A DNA stretch of 56,397 nt from Actinomycetes bacterium (GCA_021785005.1 JAJYGT010000012.1:1-56397); one strand, 5' to 3'; positions 37,340 through 46,862 are shown, numbered from the stretch's first letter. The notes: a model not told the origin generated them from the letters alone. A program made the numbers and translations.

Positions 37340-38188
37340 TTATGCTTGCACCGATTCATGCCAGTTCCGTAAAAGCCGATGACTTAGCCGGGTAAAAAAT
37401 GTGTAAAAACTAATGCCGAGAAGCGATGATAAAATCAAGGCGCCGTATAGTCGGTGGTATTCGACTTGATCGAGATATTGCAGGAGGCGCATGCCAAGAC
37501 CCGGCACTCCAGCTTGAAAGAATTCCTCGCCAACAATCGCGCCAATTACTGCCAGACCGGCCGAGATTCTAAACCCAGTTAAGAGCTGGGGAAGTGCATT
37601 TGGCAAAGCAAGCTTGAAAAATCTTGTCCACCATGATGCTTTATTTAGACGGAACAAATCAATAAGTCCCTTGTCAACCGAGCGCAATCCTAAAAGAAAG
37701 TTTGCTGGAATTGGGAAAAATGCGATGAGAACCACGATTATTCCCTTGGCAGTAAAACTATACCCAAAAACAACCGCCATCAAAGGAGCAATTGCTAACA
37801 CAGGGACTGCCTGGAGCGCAACTAAATAAGGAAACGACGCTCGCTCAAGCCATTTAAATCTATACATAAGCGCAGCTACGATCATGCCCAGTATTATCGC
37901 AACCATTAGACCCGCTAACGCTAGAGCTGCTGTTCGCACAAAAGACGGGAGGATTTCCGTATATGCGTCAGGAGATAAAATTCCTTGCATAAGAACGCTT
38001 TGGGGCGTGGGAAGTAAAAACTTACGAGCACCTGAAAGCGACGCAGATAAAATTTCCCAGATTGCGATTATTACCCCAAATAGGATAAGTGGTGGAACAA
38101 TATTGTTGATTCGCTTTAGCGCGTTAGTCCTTTTGGGAGATGACTGAGACGTTGAAATTGGCGAATTTACAGTTTCTATGATCGTCAA
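37340..38188 (-). CDS. ABC transporter permease (SsuC/RibX type)
   Basis: 282 residues from TTG, with GGAG five bases upstream; TTGA overlaps the ATPase stop. About six membrane helices and the coupling loop NKASWWTRFFKLALPNALPQ, followed by LLTGFRISAGLAVIGAIVGE as in permeases for sulfonate, nitrate and thiamine-pyrimidine uptake. Forms the membrane pore of this importer. Confidence 0.88.
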   Translation of the reverse strand: MTIIETVNSPISTSQSSPKRTNALKRINNIVPPLILFGVIIAIWEILSASLSGARKFLLPTPQSVLMQGILSPDAYTEILPSFVRTAALALAGLMVAIILGMIVAALMYRFKWLERASFPYLVALQAVPVLAIAPLMAVVFGYSFTAKGIIVVLIAFFPIPANFLLGLRSVDKGLIDLFRLNKASWWTRFFKLALPNALPQLLTGFRISAGLAVIGAIVGEEFFQAGVPGLGMRLLQYLDQVEYHRLYGALILSSLLGISFYTFFTRLSHRLLRNWHESVQA

Positions 38189-39012
38189 TCGAGCTCCTTT
38201 CTTAGTGCTTCAGAAATGTTTCCGGCAATTTCTGCAAACTGTGGAGTGAACCTGATTTCAGGTTGGCGTGGGTACGCAAAGGGTATTTTGAACTCAGCTA
38301 TTATCCTGCCGGGTCGTGGTGACATCACTACAACGCGAGTGGAAAGATATACTGCCTCAAAAATAGAGTGAGTGACAAATAGTGCCGCGAACTGGCGTGT
38401 CACAAAGAGCTGGGTAAGTTCATCGTTGAGTCGTTCCCGTGTGATTTCGTCTAATGCGCCAAAGGGCTCGTCGAATAAAAAAACTTGAGGGTCCATTGTA
38501 AGTGCACGGGCCAAGGACACTCTCATTCGCATACCGCCCGAAAGCCGCCGGGGGTGATAGTTCGCAAATTTGTCTAGCCCCACAAGTTCAAGTGCGTCAG
38601 CGACTTTTTTTTCGCGCTCGGGTTTGGGTAGTTTCCGAAGTTCAGCCAGAAGTCCAACGTTGCCAGAAACAGTTCGCCAGGGTAAAAGTGTGGCATCCTG
38701 AAAGACATAACCGAGGTGGTCGTGATCAGTTTCGAGAGCTCCCGAAGATGCATCTTCAAGTCCTGAGGCAACGCGTAACAACGTAGACTTTCCACACCCC
38801 GACGGTCCGACAATGGAGACAAATTCATTTTGAGAAATGTCGAGATTTATGTCGCGAAGCGCGTCAGTACCATCGCTAAACGTAAGGTTAACTCCCCTAA
38901 AGGAAAGCGTGGGCTTTGTCGTCGAACCTTCCATTAAGCGTTGATCCTTTGTTGCCACTTGCATGTTCGTGTCCAATCTGATTGAGTTTACGTTGACTTC
39001 ACTTGTTCGCAA
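38185..39012 (-). CDS. ABC transporter ATPase (SsuB/ThiZ type)
   Basis: 275 residues from TTG; internal ATG codons at about 38964 or 38934 (AAAGGATC upstream) are good alternative starts. Walker A GPSGCGKST, Q-loop YVFQDATLLPW, signature RLSGGMRMRVSLARAL, Walker B VFLFDEPFGALDE and switch VTHS. Energises the permease encoded next. Overlaps it by 4 bases. Confidence 0.9.
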   Translation of the reverse strand: MRTSEVNVNSIRLDTNMQVATKDQRLMEGSTTKPTLSFRGVNLTFSDGTDALRDINLDISQNEFVSIVGPSGCGKSTLLRVASGLEDASSGALETDHDHLGYVFQDATLLPWRTVSGNVGLLAELRKLPKPEREKKVADALELVGLDKFANYHPRRLSGGMRMRVSLARALTMDPQVFLFDEPFGALDEITRERLNDELTQLFVTRQFAALFVTHSIFEAVYLSTRVVVMSPRPGRIIAEFKIPFAYPRQPEIRFTPQFAEIAGNISEALRKELD

Positions 39013-39023
39013 AAAATATTGTT

Positions 39024-40169
39024 TTATTTCTTTTCGAGCTGCGGTATCACTTCCGTGGCAATTAACTGCAGTTGATCATCTAGCTGCTCGCGGTTTAGTC
39101 CAGGTAGATCGGGAAAGAGCACAAAATGCTTCACACCTAGGAGCTCGTTCCATTTGCCCAGGATGTCGACTACTTCGTCGACTGATCCGATCGCCATAGC
39201 GCCGTTTGCTCTGGATTGTTCAACACTTGGTTTGAAATTGAATGGTGCATCCGGTACAATTCTTGCAAATCGGCCATAAGGCGAAAGAAATTTTACGAAT
39301 TCATCATGTGGTCCGCGCGCCTGTTCTAGCGCAACTTTGGTGGTGCGAGCTACGTGTATCGGGAGTTGCAAACAACGCTTATCTCCTGGTCCAAGCTTGT
39401 TCCCATTCAGTTCACTTACCTCCGCGAACTTGTTCCACGAAGCTTCGATTACCGAATAAGGCGCCATGGCGAAAACCCCGGTGAATCCGTTGGTAGCCAC
39501 GTACTCTAGAGTAGCTGGAGATCCTACCGGTTGATAAATATCAATTGAATCGGATTTCGGTCTGGGAACTAGAGTCAAATCGGTCACCGTGGCGCCACGA
39601 TCCGGAATTCCAGTTGGTGGAAAAGTAAAGTGCTTTCCTGAAAAATTAAACCGTTCGTTTTTCCAGGCTAAGCGGATCACCTGCATCGCTTCTTCAAAGA
39701 CTTCACGGTTTATTCGATCAGCTTCACGTGACATCGCGTTGTCGCCGCTAGCTACTACAGTACCAAGGGTTTGTGCTTCGCGTGGAACAGTTCCACGCCC
39801 TACTCCAAATTCAAGCCTTCCATTGGTTAGTATGTCTGCCATGGCAAAATCTTCAGCAATTCGAAGGGGATGCCACTGGGGTACAACGTTGAACATCTGT
39901 CCAAATTTCAGTTTCTTGGTGATACCTGCCAAGTAAACGCCCATAAGAATCAAATTAGGTGTTACTTCGTATCCCTCGTACTGGAAATGGTGTTCGGTGA
40001 GCCACATTGTATTGAAATTGAGTTCATCAGCGAGAATGGCCCAGTGACTAAGATTCGCATAACAGTCAATGACATCTTGGTTGGATACTCTTCTATCGGT
40101 AGGGTCTGGAGGGCCCGCTCCGACGCCGTCCATTGGTGCCGTTCCGTAGAAGTGGAGATCATATCGCAT
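39024..40169 (-). CDS. Luciferase-like flavin monooxygenase
   Basis: 381 residues from the ATG at 40169 (MRYDLHFYG); an upstream GTG at 40250 adds 27 residues unlike the family. LLM-type (beta/alpha)8 oxidoreductase using FMNH2 or F420: MWLTEHHFQYEGYEV, KKLKFGQMFNVVPQWHPLRI, RLEFGVGRGTVPREAQTLG, YQPVGSPATLEYVA and GSVDEVVDILGKW. RutA, which opens the uracil ring, is in the same superfamily, but this protein does not look like RutA itself. First gene of the operon with the importer and hydrolases. Confidence 0.87.
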   Translation of the reverse strand: MRYDLHFYGTAPMDGVGAGPPDPTDRRVSNQDVIDCYANLSHWAILADELNFNTMWLTEHHFQYEGYEVTPNLILMGVYLAGITKKLKFGQMFNVVPQWHPLRIAEDFAMADILTNGRLEFGVGRGTVPREAQTLGTVVASGDNAMSREADRINREVFEEAMQVIRLAWKNERFNFSGKHFTFPPTGIPDRGATVTDLTLVPRPKSDSIDIYQPVGSPATLEYVATNGFTGVFAMAPYSVIEASWNKFAEVSELNGNKLGPGDKRCLQLPIHVARTTKVALEQARGPHDEFVKFLSPYGRFARIVPDAPFNFKPSVEQSRANGAMAIGSVDEVVDILGKWNELLGVKHFVLFPDLPGLNREQLDDQLQLIATEVIPQLEKK

Positions 40170-40231
40170 GCTGCCAGTCTGATCGTTAATTGTTTCTAAA
40201 AGGTCGCGGGAACATGACGGTTTTGTTACGA

Positions 40232-40253
40232 GTGTTGCGTGAAATAACACGCA
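40232..40253. promoter_or_regulatory. Dyad in the divergent LLM/FAD-oxidoreductase promoter
   Basis: TGCGTG-AAATAA-CACGCA (40236-40241 with 40248-40253), overlapped by GTGTT...AACAC (40232-40236 with 40246-40250). Lies between the operon start and the divergent flavoprotein gene. Candidate operator, by position and symmetry only. Confidence 0.4.
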
Positions 40254-40315
40254 GAGTTAATTATTCGTTCACATAAAGCCATTTGTGGATTCTTTGGTGA
40301 GCCTAATATTTGCAC

Positions 40316-41899
40316 ATGGATGCAACGTGGGATGTTTTAGTAGTAGGTGCTGGTCATAATGGGCTCGTAGCGGCTACATATTTGGCTAACACTGGCTTTC
40401 AGGTGGCGTTGATAGAGGCACGTGATACCATTGGGGGCTGTTCGGCAACCGTAAATGTACTAAATGCCAAAGTAAACATCTGTAATTGTGACCATTCACT
40501 TATATTTGGTAGTGAAATTATTGAAGAACTGGCGCTCGAGAAATTTGGGCTTGAATATATACCTTTGAGTTCTGTAAAACAACACAGACTGTATAAAGCC
40601 GATTCTAACGATGAAACCACGAGAAGTTGGTGGCTTCATCGTGACTCCGATCGAACAGTAGATGAACTCGCAAAACGCGACAAAAACTTAGGCGATCAGT
40701 ATAAGAAGTATTTAGCAGAATATTTACCTTTGGCAAAGCATTTTATAAAGCTAGCGAACACAATTCCTTCGACGATGGAAATACTGCGACCGGGCTTGAG
40801 AGACTTTCGCCTGTCAAATAACTTATTGCGTCTGGCTGGTAAAAGTCTCTTCGATGTCTTGGGAGCTACATTTGAATCCGAAGTATTAGCAGCTCCCGCT
40901 GGTGCATCCGTTGCTGTTTGGGGTCGCTCTCCACGCCATCAGGGAACCGGACTCGCGATGCTTGGTTTCGCTCTTGGACATATTCTCCCCACAGCTCGTC
41001 CAGTAGGTGGAAGTGGGGCACTTGGTGAGTCGATATATCAAGCGTTTAGCGCCGCTGGGGGTACGCTTATTTTGAATGCCAGGGTTGATTCTCTTGTCGT
41101 CGATGAATCGCGTATCTGCGGGGTCAACCTTGTCGATGGGTCGCGTGTTTCCGCCAAAAGCGTGGTTTTAACCGTCGATCCAAAACGATTTTCGATTGTT
41201 AAAAAAGGTACACGACACTTCAAACGAACAAATCGTTACCTGTTCGAGATCTCGAACAGACCTTCGCCTGCCGGGTATGAGTCCAAGGTGGATGCGATTG
41301 TAGACAGAGTTCCAACGTTTGAAACCTTTGAATTAAATGCGGATACCAATTCGAATTCTTCTGGGGTGACGACTCTACTAACTCCTGCTTTATCAAAGAT
41401 TCATGACGCGTTTGTCCTGTCAACTCAAGGTGAAATTGCCAAGCAGCCAATTTTTTTGGCTAATTTGCCCGACGTGGTTGATCCGAGCATGACACCGCCA
41501 GATGGCGGTCACGTCTTTTCGTTGGAGGTGCTTTACACCCCGTATCATCTTAGGAGTGGCTGGACAATATCGAATGAACCACAACGTTGGATTGATGTAT
41601 TTAGCCTTGAGACTACGAATGATTTTGCGACCGCTTTAAAGAGGTGGCGCGTTATGACTCCGCCGACCTATGAAGCCGAATTTGGACTAACTCTTGGTTA
41701 TGCGCCATCGTATCCCGGCACGCCGCTTGGATTGATCCTTGGACGACCTAAGGAGGCAACAAGGTATCGCACCCCAATTGATGGTCTTTTTACCTGCGGC
41801 GCGTCAACGTTTCCTGGAGCGGGAATTTGGGGAGTGAGCGGACGAAATGTATCACAGGTCGTAACGTCGTATTTCAAGGCCGAGCGAAAGAACCGATAA
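40316..41899 (+). CDS. Phytoene-desaturase-type FAD-dependent oxidoreductase (PYROXD2-like)
   Basis: 527 residues from the ATG at 40316 (a TTG is two codons earlier). N-terminal VLVVGAGHNGLVAATYLANT binds FAD; IEARDTIGGCSATVN continues the motif; C-terminal TPIDGLFTCGASTFPGAGIW and GVSGRNVSQ close the FAD site. Such proteins oxidise or desaturate diverse substrates. No carotenoid genes are nearby, and its position suggests an oxidation step in the ring pathway. Divergent from the minus-strand operon. Confidence 0.87.
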   Translation: MDATWDVLVVGAGHNGLVAATYLANTGFQVALIEARDTIGGCSATVNVLNAKVNICNCDHSLIFGSEIIEELALEKFGLEYIPLSSVKQHRLYKADSNDETTRSWWLHRDSDRTVDELAKRDKNLGDQYKKYLAEYLPLAKHFIKLANTIPSTMEILRPGLRDFRLSNNLLRLAGKSLFDVLGATFESEVLAAPAGASVAVWGRSPRHQGTGLAMLGFALGHILPTARPVGGSGALGESIYQAFSAAGGTLILNARVDSLVVDESRICGVNLVDGSRVSAKSVVLTVDPKRFSIVKKGTRHFKRTNRYLFEISNRPSPAGYESKVDAIVDRVPTFETFELNADTNSNSSGVTTLLTPALSKIHDAFVLSTQGEIAKQPIFLANLPDVVDPSMTPPDGGHVFSLEVLYTPYHLRSGWTISNEPQRWIDVFSLETTNDFATALKRWRVMTPPTYEAEFGLTLGYAPSYPGTPLGLILGRPKEATRYRTPIDGLFTCGASTFPGAGIWGVSGRNVSQVVTSYFKAERKNR

Positions 41900-42621
41900 G
41901 CTCTGCCCGGCCGTTAGTTGCATCTGGAGCCTTTCATCTTAGCTACACCTTTCCACTACGTTTTGCACTTTTGGGGATGATCTGTAGCCATTGTCGGGGG
42001 CGATTGTATGTTTCAAACCAATAGCTAAACGCGTTATCTCGGTTAATTCGAAGCGATTTATTTGAAATTGGCCGGCTAGAGGTGCGAGTCTAATTACGAA
42101 ACTTTATACCGAGAAGCTTTGATTATATGATCGAAAATATTTGCGCGCAACGTTAATAATTATTAAATAGTTTTGCAAGTAGTATCCAAACGATCCTTCG
42201 TTATTAATTTTGTTGTAGTAGCTTAGCTTTGCTTTTTCGAGACATCGGTCTTGTTTCGATTGCTAATGAAGTTGTGAATCAGCTACTGATTAGTTGTTCT
42301 AACTGCATTTTCGCGAAAATTAGGGTTGGCTTTGATTGTGGTTGCGACTGATGATTTTGACTGCCCTAAATTGACGAGGTAATTGGTGCTACTGTGTATC
42401 ACGCGAATTCAAGGATCGAATACTACGTTGAAATTTTGCTTATTGTAACTGTCGGTCTAACGTCAAATCTTAGTTTGAATATTTTACGAACCCATTTGGA
42501 TTTAGGTTGTGTTCCAGTCGAATTAAATTTTTTAAAGCAAGACTTTTATCGCATCAAACCGCATGGTTGGATCTATAAGTAACTGTGTCATGAAACAGAG
42601 TTGGAAAAAGGAGGCGAGCCC
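41900..42621 (+). promoter_or_regulatory. Long spacer with two palindromes
   Basis: About 720 bases without a supported gene; the frame at 42394-42582 lacks a binding site. Contains AATCAG-CTA-CTGATT (42277-42291) and the palindrome ATTTTCGCGAAAAT (42307-42320). AAGGAGG at 42608-42614 serves the next gene. Confidence 0.45.
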
Positions 42622-43851
42622 TTGAGTAGAACGGTGCTGCGCGGCGCGACACTTATGTCAGGACGGGTCGCGGATGTTGCCATTGATTCCACAACGCAGA
42701 AAATCGAAATAATTGGCGTAGTCGACCCTAAACCTCTGGATGTCATTGAGGATTGTACCGACATGGTGGTGTTTCCAAGTGCTGTTGAACCTCATGCTCA
42801 CTTAGACAAAGTACTTCTCTGTGAATCTGGACAAAACATCAAAAATCCAAGTGGTGACCTTGAAGGTGCGATATCGGCGATGCGTAACGTGACTTTGTCC
42901 CCCCGAGATGTCTACAGACGAGCAAAGGCTGCGGTCCTTGAGATGGTTGGAAATGGTACGACATTGATTCGAACACATGTAGATGTTCGATCTGGAGTTG
43001 GCATTTCTAGTATCTATCCTCTTATTGAGTTAAAGAATTGGCTTAGAGATGAACAAATTGCGGAATTACAGATTGCATGTCTGCTTGGATCACCAATTGC
43101 CGGAGTAAACGGCCGCGAACATCGTCGGTTGCTTTCTCGCGCCATTGATGTCGGAATTGACGTAGTTGGCGGATGCCCTTATTTGGATGAAGATCCTAGA
43201 AGTGCTTTAGAGGTACTTATGGATGCCTCTTTCGACGCTGGTTTGCCAATGGATCTACACACCGATGAAACTTTAGACCAAAGGACACTTACAATAACTG
43301 ACTTGATCGAGGCGGTCGATAAGCGCGGAGTGGGAAGTGGAATAGCTGCTAGCCATTGCGTTAGTTTGAGCATGCAGGAGTACGAAATCCAGACTTCAGT
43401 GGCGATTAAGCTTGCCGAATTGGGTATTTCAGTGATTGTGCTGCCGCAGACAAATTTGTTTTTGCAAGCGCGAAATATTTCAAGTGCCGCTCCACGCGGT
43501 ATTGCTCCAATAAAGCTTCTTGGTGAATTTGGCGTAAAGGTTGCTGCTGGAAGTGATAATGCACGAGATCCGTTTTGCTCTATGGGACGAATGGACATGT
43601 TTGAAACCGCGTCACTACTAGTCATGGCTGCGCATCTTCGGCCGGACCAGGCATGGTACTCGTGCTCAGGTGGAGGTAGAGAAGTGCTTGGATATCCGGA
43701 TCAGGGCGTAGAAGTTGGAGCTCAAGCCGACTTGGTTTTGGTTGATGGCGCTAACTTTGCGAGTGCTATCGCTAAGGGAAGTGCAAAACGAACGGTTATA
43801 CATAAAGGTAGAATTACCAGTCGTACCAGCGTCGAACGGGAATATTTTTAG
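42622..43851 (+). CDS. Cytosine-deaminase-like amidohydrolase (CodA/AtzC class)
   Basis: 409 residues from TTG, chosen for the consensus AAGGAGG seven bases before it. CodA-like motifs in order: EPHAHLDK (His58, His60), IRTHVDVRSG, MDLHTDET, ASHCVSLSMQEY, LQARNI and GSDNARDPFCSMG. This class removes amino or alkylamino groups from six-membered N-heterocycles (cytosine, isocytosine, s-triazines). Together with the next amidase it forms a plus-strand pair facing the same direction as the flavoprotein. Confidence 0.88.
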   Translation: MSRTVLRGATLMSGRVADVAIDSTTQKIEIIGVVDPKPLDVIEDCTDMVVFPSAVEPHAHLDKVLLCESGQNIKNPSGDLEGAISAMRNVTLSPRDVYRRAKAAVLEMVGNGTTLIRTHVDVRSGVGISSIYPLIELKNWLRDEQIAELQIACLLGSPIAGVNGREHRRLLSRAIDVGIDVVGGCPYLDEDPRSALEVLMDASFDAGLPMDLHTDETLDQRTLTITDLIEAVDKRGVGSGIAASHCVSLSMQEYEIQTSVAIKLAELGISVIVLPQTNLFLQARNISSAAPRGIAPIKLLGEFGVKVAAGSDNARDPFCSMGRMDMFETASLLVMAAHLRPDQAWYSCSGGGREVLGYPDQGVEVGAQADLVLVDGANFASAIAKGSAKRTVIHKGRITSRTSVEREYF

Positions 43852-44017
43852 TCAACGACGCTAACAATTTGCATTGCACACTGCTTAAGCGCATGGTTTT
43901 AGGTTTGCCCTCAGCAAAGCACAGCTAATAGCATGACGACAGTTAGTAAAGTGGCAATTAACTGCAGCTGTAAACGGGATGTTTTTGAAGATAGAAACTA
44001 CGGATGGAGTTAAGGAA

Positions 44018-45436
44018 ATGAGTTGGTCTGGTCTTGGTGTGCAAGAAATTGCAAAAGCAATTTCTAAGGGCGAAGTATCGGCTCTTCAAGTGCTAAACGA
44101 TCACTTCGACGAGATTGATCGCCACAACCCCAAGGTAAATGCACTTGTATATCTTGATCTAAAAGGGGCAATAGATGCCGCAAACGCGGTCGACCAAAGT
44201 GTAAAAAACAATCAACCTTTACCGCCACTTGCTGGGGTTCCGGTGTCTATAAAAGAGTCGTTCGCGGTCAAAGGCTGGCCAACAACGTGCGGCCTAGAAA
44301 AATATAGGGATTTAGTTGCACCGATGGATTCGCCAGCTGTTGTGGCGTTGCGACAAGCAGGGGCAATTTTGCTGGGAAAGTCAAATGTCCCCGCGTCTCT
44401 TTCTGGATACGACTGTAGAAATCCTATCTATGGTGTGACTTCTAATCCGTGGAATCTTGCGCATTCCCCTGGAGGTTCATCGGGAGGTTCGGCAGCTGCA
44501 GTCGCTGCAGGTTTTGTTGCCCTAGATCTTGCGAGCGACTTGAGTGGGTCTATCAGAATTCCAGCGTCCTGGTGTGGCGTGGTTGGTTATAGACCTTCAA
44601 TGGGATTCTTGTCCAAGCTCGCTCATTTACCTTGGCCGTTAGATACGGTTCTAGAGCCACCAGAATCAGTTGTTGGACTTATGACTAAAACAGTTCATGA
44701 TTTAGCGTACGCTCGTGGAGCGATTTTAGACGTACTAGGGGAATTGCGTTCAATTGAAAATGCCGGTTCCGGACTCGGCTCGATTTCTGACGCAAAAAGT
44801 TATTTAGGGTCTTTTCCACGAATCGGGTACTGGTCGCCCTCTAATTTTCAACGAGTGGATTCGGCAACCAAAGCTGCAATGGAAGCCACGGTTGCTTCGC
44901 TCGCACAAAATGGAATCAAGGTGGAGGAATTTGATATTTCAAGGGATCTGTCCGAATTAGTCTTATTGGCTCGGAGAATAACAGATGCAGAGATCAGTTT
45001 TGCTTTAAACGATGAAGCTTGGAACACGTGGGACCAAAATATTTTTTCTACGCGCAGCTACCTTAGAGATCTCAATTACGCACAGGCTATTCGCTTGGAG
45101 TTTGATTCTTTACTCAAAGACTTTGACGCCGTGATATGTCCAGCAACACCCACTACCGCACCTGCCCGTACGGATTTGTTGGGGTCGACGGGTTTTCGCG
45201 CATCAGATTCGGAATTTCTACCCTGGGCTGCTATTTCAGAATGGAGCTTGTTGACCTCAGTCGCTCAACTTCCGTCTGTTACAATGCCGATCGCGGGATT
45301 TAATGTCGATCTTCCAGCGGCTATACAGGTTTTTGGTCGGCGGTTTTCTGATTCAACAGTTATCCAGGTTGGTAGTTTGATCGAGGCTACGCTGAACATA
45401 TCGCCGCGGCGACCCTCGCTTACCAGACCGGCTTAA
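44018..45436 (+). CDS. Amidase-signature hydrolase (second copy)
   Basis: 472 residues from the ATG at 44018 with GGAG eight bases upstream; ATG at 43979 would add 13. Triad Lys79 (PVSIKESF), Ser154 (PGGSSGGSAAAVAAG) and Ser178 (SDLSGSIRIPAS). The usual GG before the nucleophile is SG here. Full-length family member, not closely similar to the minus-strand amidase. Follows the deaminase-like gene by 166 bases. Probably hydrolyses an amide intermediate. Confidence 0.88.
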   Translation: MSWSGLGVQEIAKAISKGEVSALQVLNDHFDEIDRHNPKVNALVYLDLKGAIDAANAVDQSVKNNQPLPPLAGVPVSIKESFAVKGWPTTCGLEKYRDLVAPMDSPAVVALRQAGAILLGKSNVPASLSGYDCRNPIYGVTSNPWNLAHSPGGSSGGSAAAVAAGFVALDLASDLSGSIRIPASWCGVVGYRPSMGFLSKLAHLPWPLDTVLEPPESVVGLMTKTVHDLAYARGAILDVLGELRSIENAGSGLGSISDAKSYLGSFPRIGYWSPSNFQRVDSATKAAMEATVASLAQNGIKVEEFDISRDLSELVLLARRITDAEISFALNDEAWNTWDQNIFSTRSYLRDLNYAQAIRLEFDSLLKDFDAVICPATPTTAPARTDLLGSTGFRASDSEFLPWAAISEWSLLTSVAQLPSVTMPIAGFNVDLPAAIQVFGRRFSDSTVIQVGSLIEATLNISPRRPSLTRPA

Positions 45437-45914
45437 ATATTCAAGTTCACCCTGTCAAGTTTGTGCAGAGCCCTGTAGTTCGCAGTTTTTCCTTTGGCTT
45501 GGTCGCACGCGTAAAGTTATGAACCACACTCAATCAGCAGATCATAAAGTTTTCCAGTAATTACAGTTGTACGTGGAACCTGAACAAGCTATCGACATTT
45601 CATGCTTACGAACATTACTCAGTCAGTTTCAGTCGAAACCGGGCATGGTATTTATCGCTACAAATTGTTTTTAAGTATAATTTTGTAGTACTTTCGCTGA
45701 CGGCGAAAAAAATACCTTGAAGTTCACTGCATTCATTTGATGAATTTGATGGACCTATGTTGATCGAACAACACATTAATAATTTTGATTTTTGGTTGCG
45801 TGCAAACAGCTTGATTTGGGAATATGTTGCTGGTCCGGAAGTTACATAGGAGTATTCCCTTAGTGCAGGCAGCTCGTTTATCGAATATGTTCAAAGGAGA
45901 AGTGTGGGGATTTT
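45437..45914 (+). other. Spacer before the DrrAB-type genes
   Basis: 478 AT-rich bases with no supported gene. A small TTTCGC/GCGAAA hairpin lies near 45697-45713 but is followed by A, not T, on the plus strand. Promoter of the ABC pair is expected in the last part. Confidence 0.4.
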
Positions 45915-46862
45915 GTGTCACCTAGCAGCGTAATTGTGGAAAATGTCTGCAAGAGCTTTGGCAATAAGCTTGCGGTGGACCATGTTAATTTCGAGGTCGA
46001 ATCTGGTACAGTCTTTGGGCTCTTGGGTCCCAACGGTGCAGGTAAAACCACGTTGGTTCGAATGCTCAGCACTTTGTTGAGTATTGACAGCGGGAGAGCA
46101 GTAGTAGCAGGCTTTGATTTAGCTTTACAGCCGAACAAGGTTCGATCCTCTATTGGGCTGTCTGGGCAATTTGCAGCGGTTGATGAGGTTCTTACGGGGT
46201 TTGAGAACCTGGAAATGGTGGCAATGCTATATGGTATGCGTAGACGCTTTGCCAAGCTTAGAGCCGCTGAATTGCTCGAAACATTTGATCTTGTGGATGC
46301 TGCTAATAGACCCGCTAAATCCTATTCAGGAGGAATGAGGCGACGTCTGGATTTGGCGGCAACTCTCGTAGCGAATCCGCCGATCTTATTTTTAGATGAA
46401 CCAACAACGGGACTTGATCCACGCTCGCGAGCAGGTCTTTGGGAAAATATAGAGATTTTAGTTAGCAACGGCACAACAATAATGTTAACGACGCAGTACT
46501 TGGAGGAGGCGGATCGACTTGCATCAGTCGTGGGTCTAATTGATCACGGCAAGCTGGTCAAGCTTGGAACACCTAATGACTTGAAGCGAGACATTGGCGG
46601 AGAATTTGTCCGCGTAACTCTTGTAAACGAATCCGACGCCCATCTGGCAATTAGCGTTATGGGTTCAATCGCTGTTGGATTAGTAGGAAAAGACCCCATG
46701 GACGGATCCATCAAGGGCCTGGTTGATAAAGGAACGGAATCGCTACTTGATGTTATAAAAGGCCTAGGCGAGGTCGGAATTCAAATTGATGAAATTGGAT
46801 TAGTCAAACCGAAGCTAGACGATGTGTTTCTCAGATTGACAGGTGCTTCATCCGATGGATAA
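45915..46862 (+). CDS. DrrA-type ABC transporter ATPase
   Basis: 315 residues from GTG with GGGGA upstream. ABC exporter ATPase of the daunorubicin-resistance class: Walker A LLGPNGAGKTTLVRML, SIGLSGQFAAVDEVLTGFEN (the DrrA-type Q-loop region), signature YSGGMRRRLDLAATL, Walker B ILFLDEPTTGLD, and switch residue position occupied by Gln (TTQYLEEAD) as in this class. Extended C-terminal domain. Overlaps the permease start. Confidence 0.92.
   Translation: MSPSSVIVENVCKSFGNKLAVDHVNFEVESGTVFGLLGPNGAGKTTLVRMLSTLLSIDSGRAVVAGFDLALQPNKVRSSIGLSGQFAAVDEVLTGFENLEMVAMLYGMRRRFAKLRAAELLETFDLVDAANRPAKSYSGGMRRRLDLAATLVANPPILFLDEPTTGLDPRSRAGLWENIEILVSNGTTIMLTTQYLEEADRLASVVGLIDHGKLVKLGTPNDLKRDIGGEFVRVTLVNESDAHLAISVMGSIAVGLVGKDPMDGSIKGLVDKGTESLLDVIKGLGEVGIQIDEIGLVKPKLDDVFLRLTGASSDG

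Noticed and set aside
32615-40169. Complete Rut pyrimidine pathway
   Set aside because: Only the RutB-like protein fits; the luciferase-like protein does not resemble RutA and rutC-G are absent.
42394-42582. 62-residue frame upstream of the cytosine-deaminase-like gene
   Set aside because: No ribosome binding site and no recognisable domain; compositionally like the surrounding spacer.
45697-45713. TTTCGC/GCGAAA hairpin as terminator of the second amidase
   Set aside because: More than 250 bases from the stop and followed by A on the plus strand.
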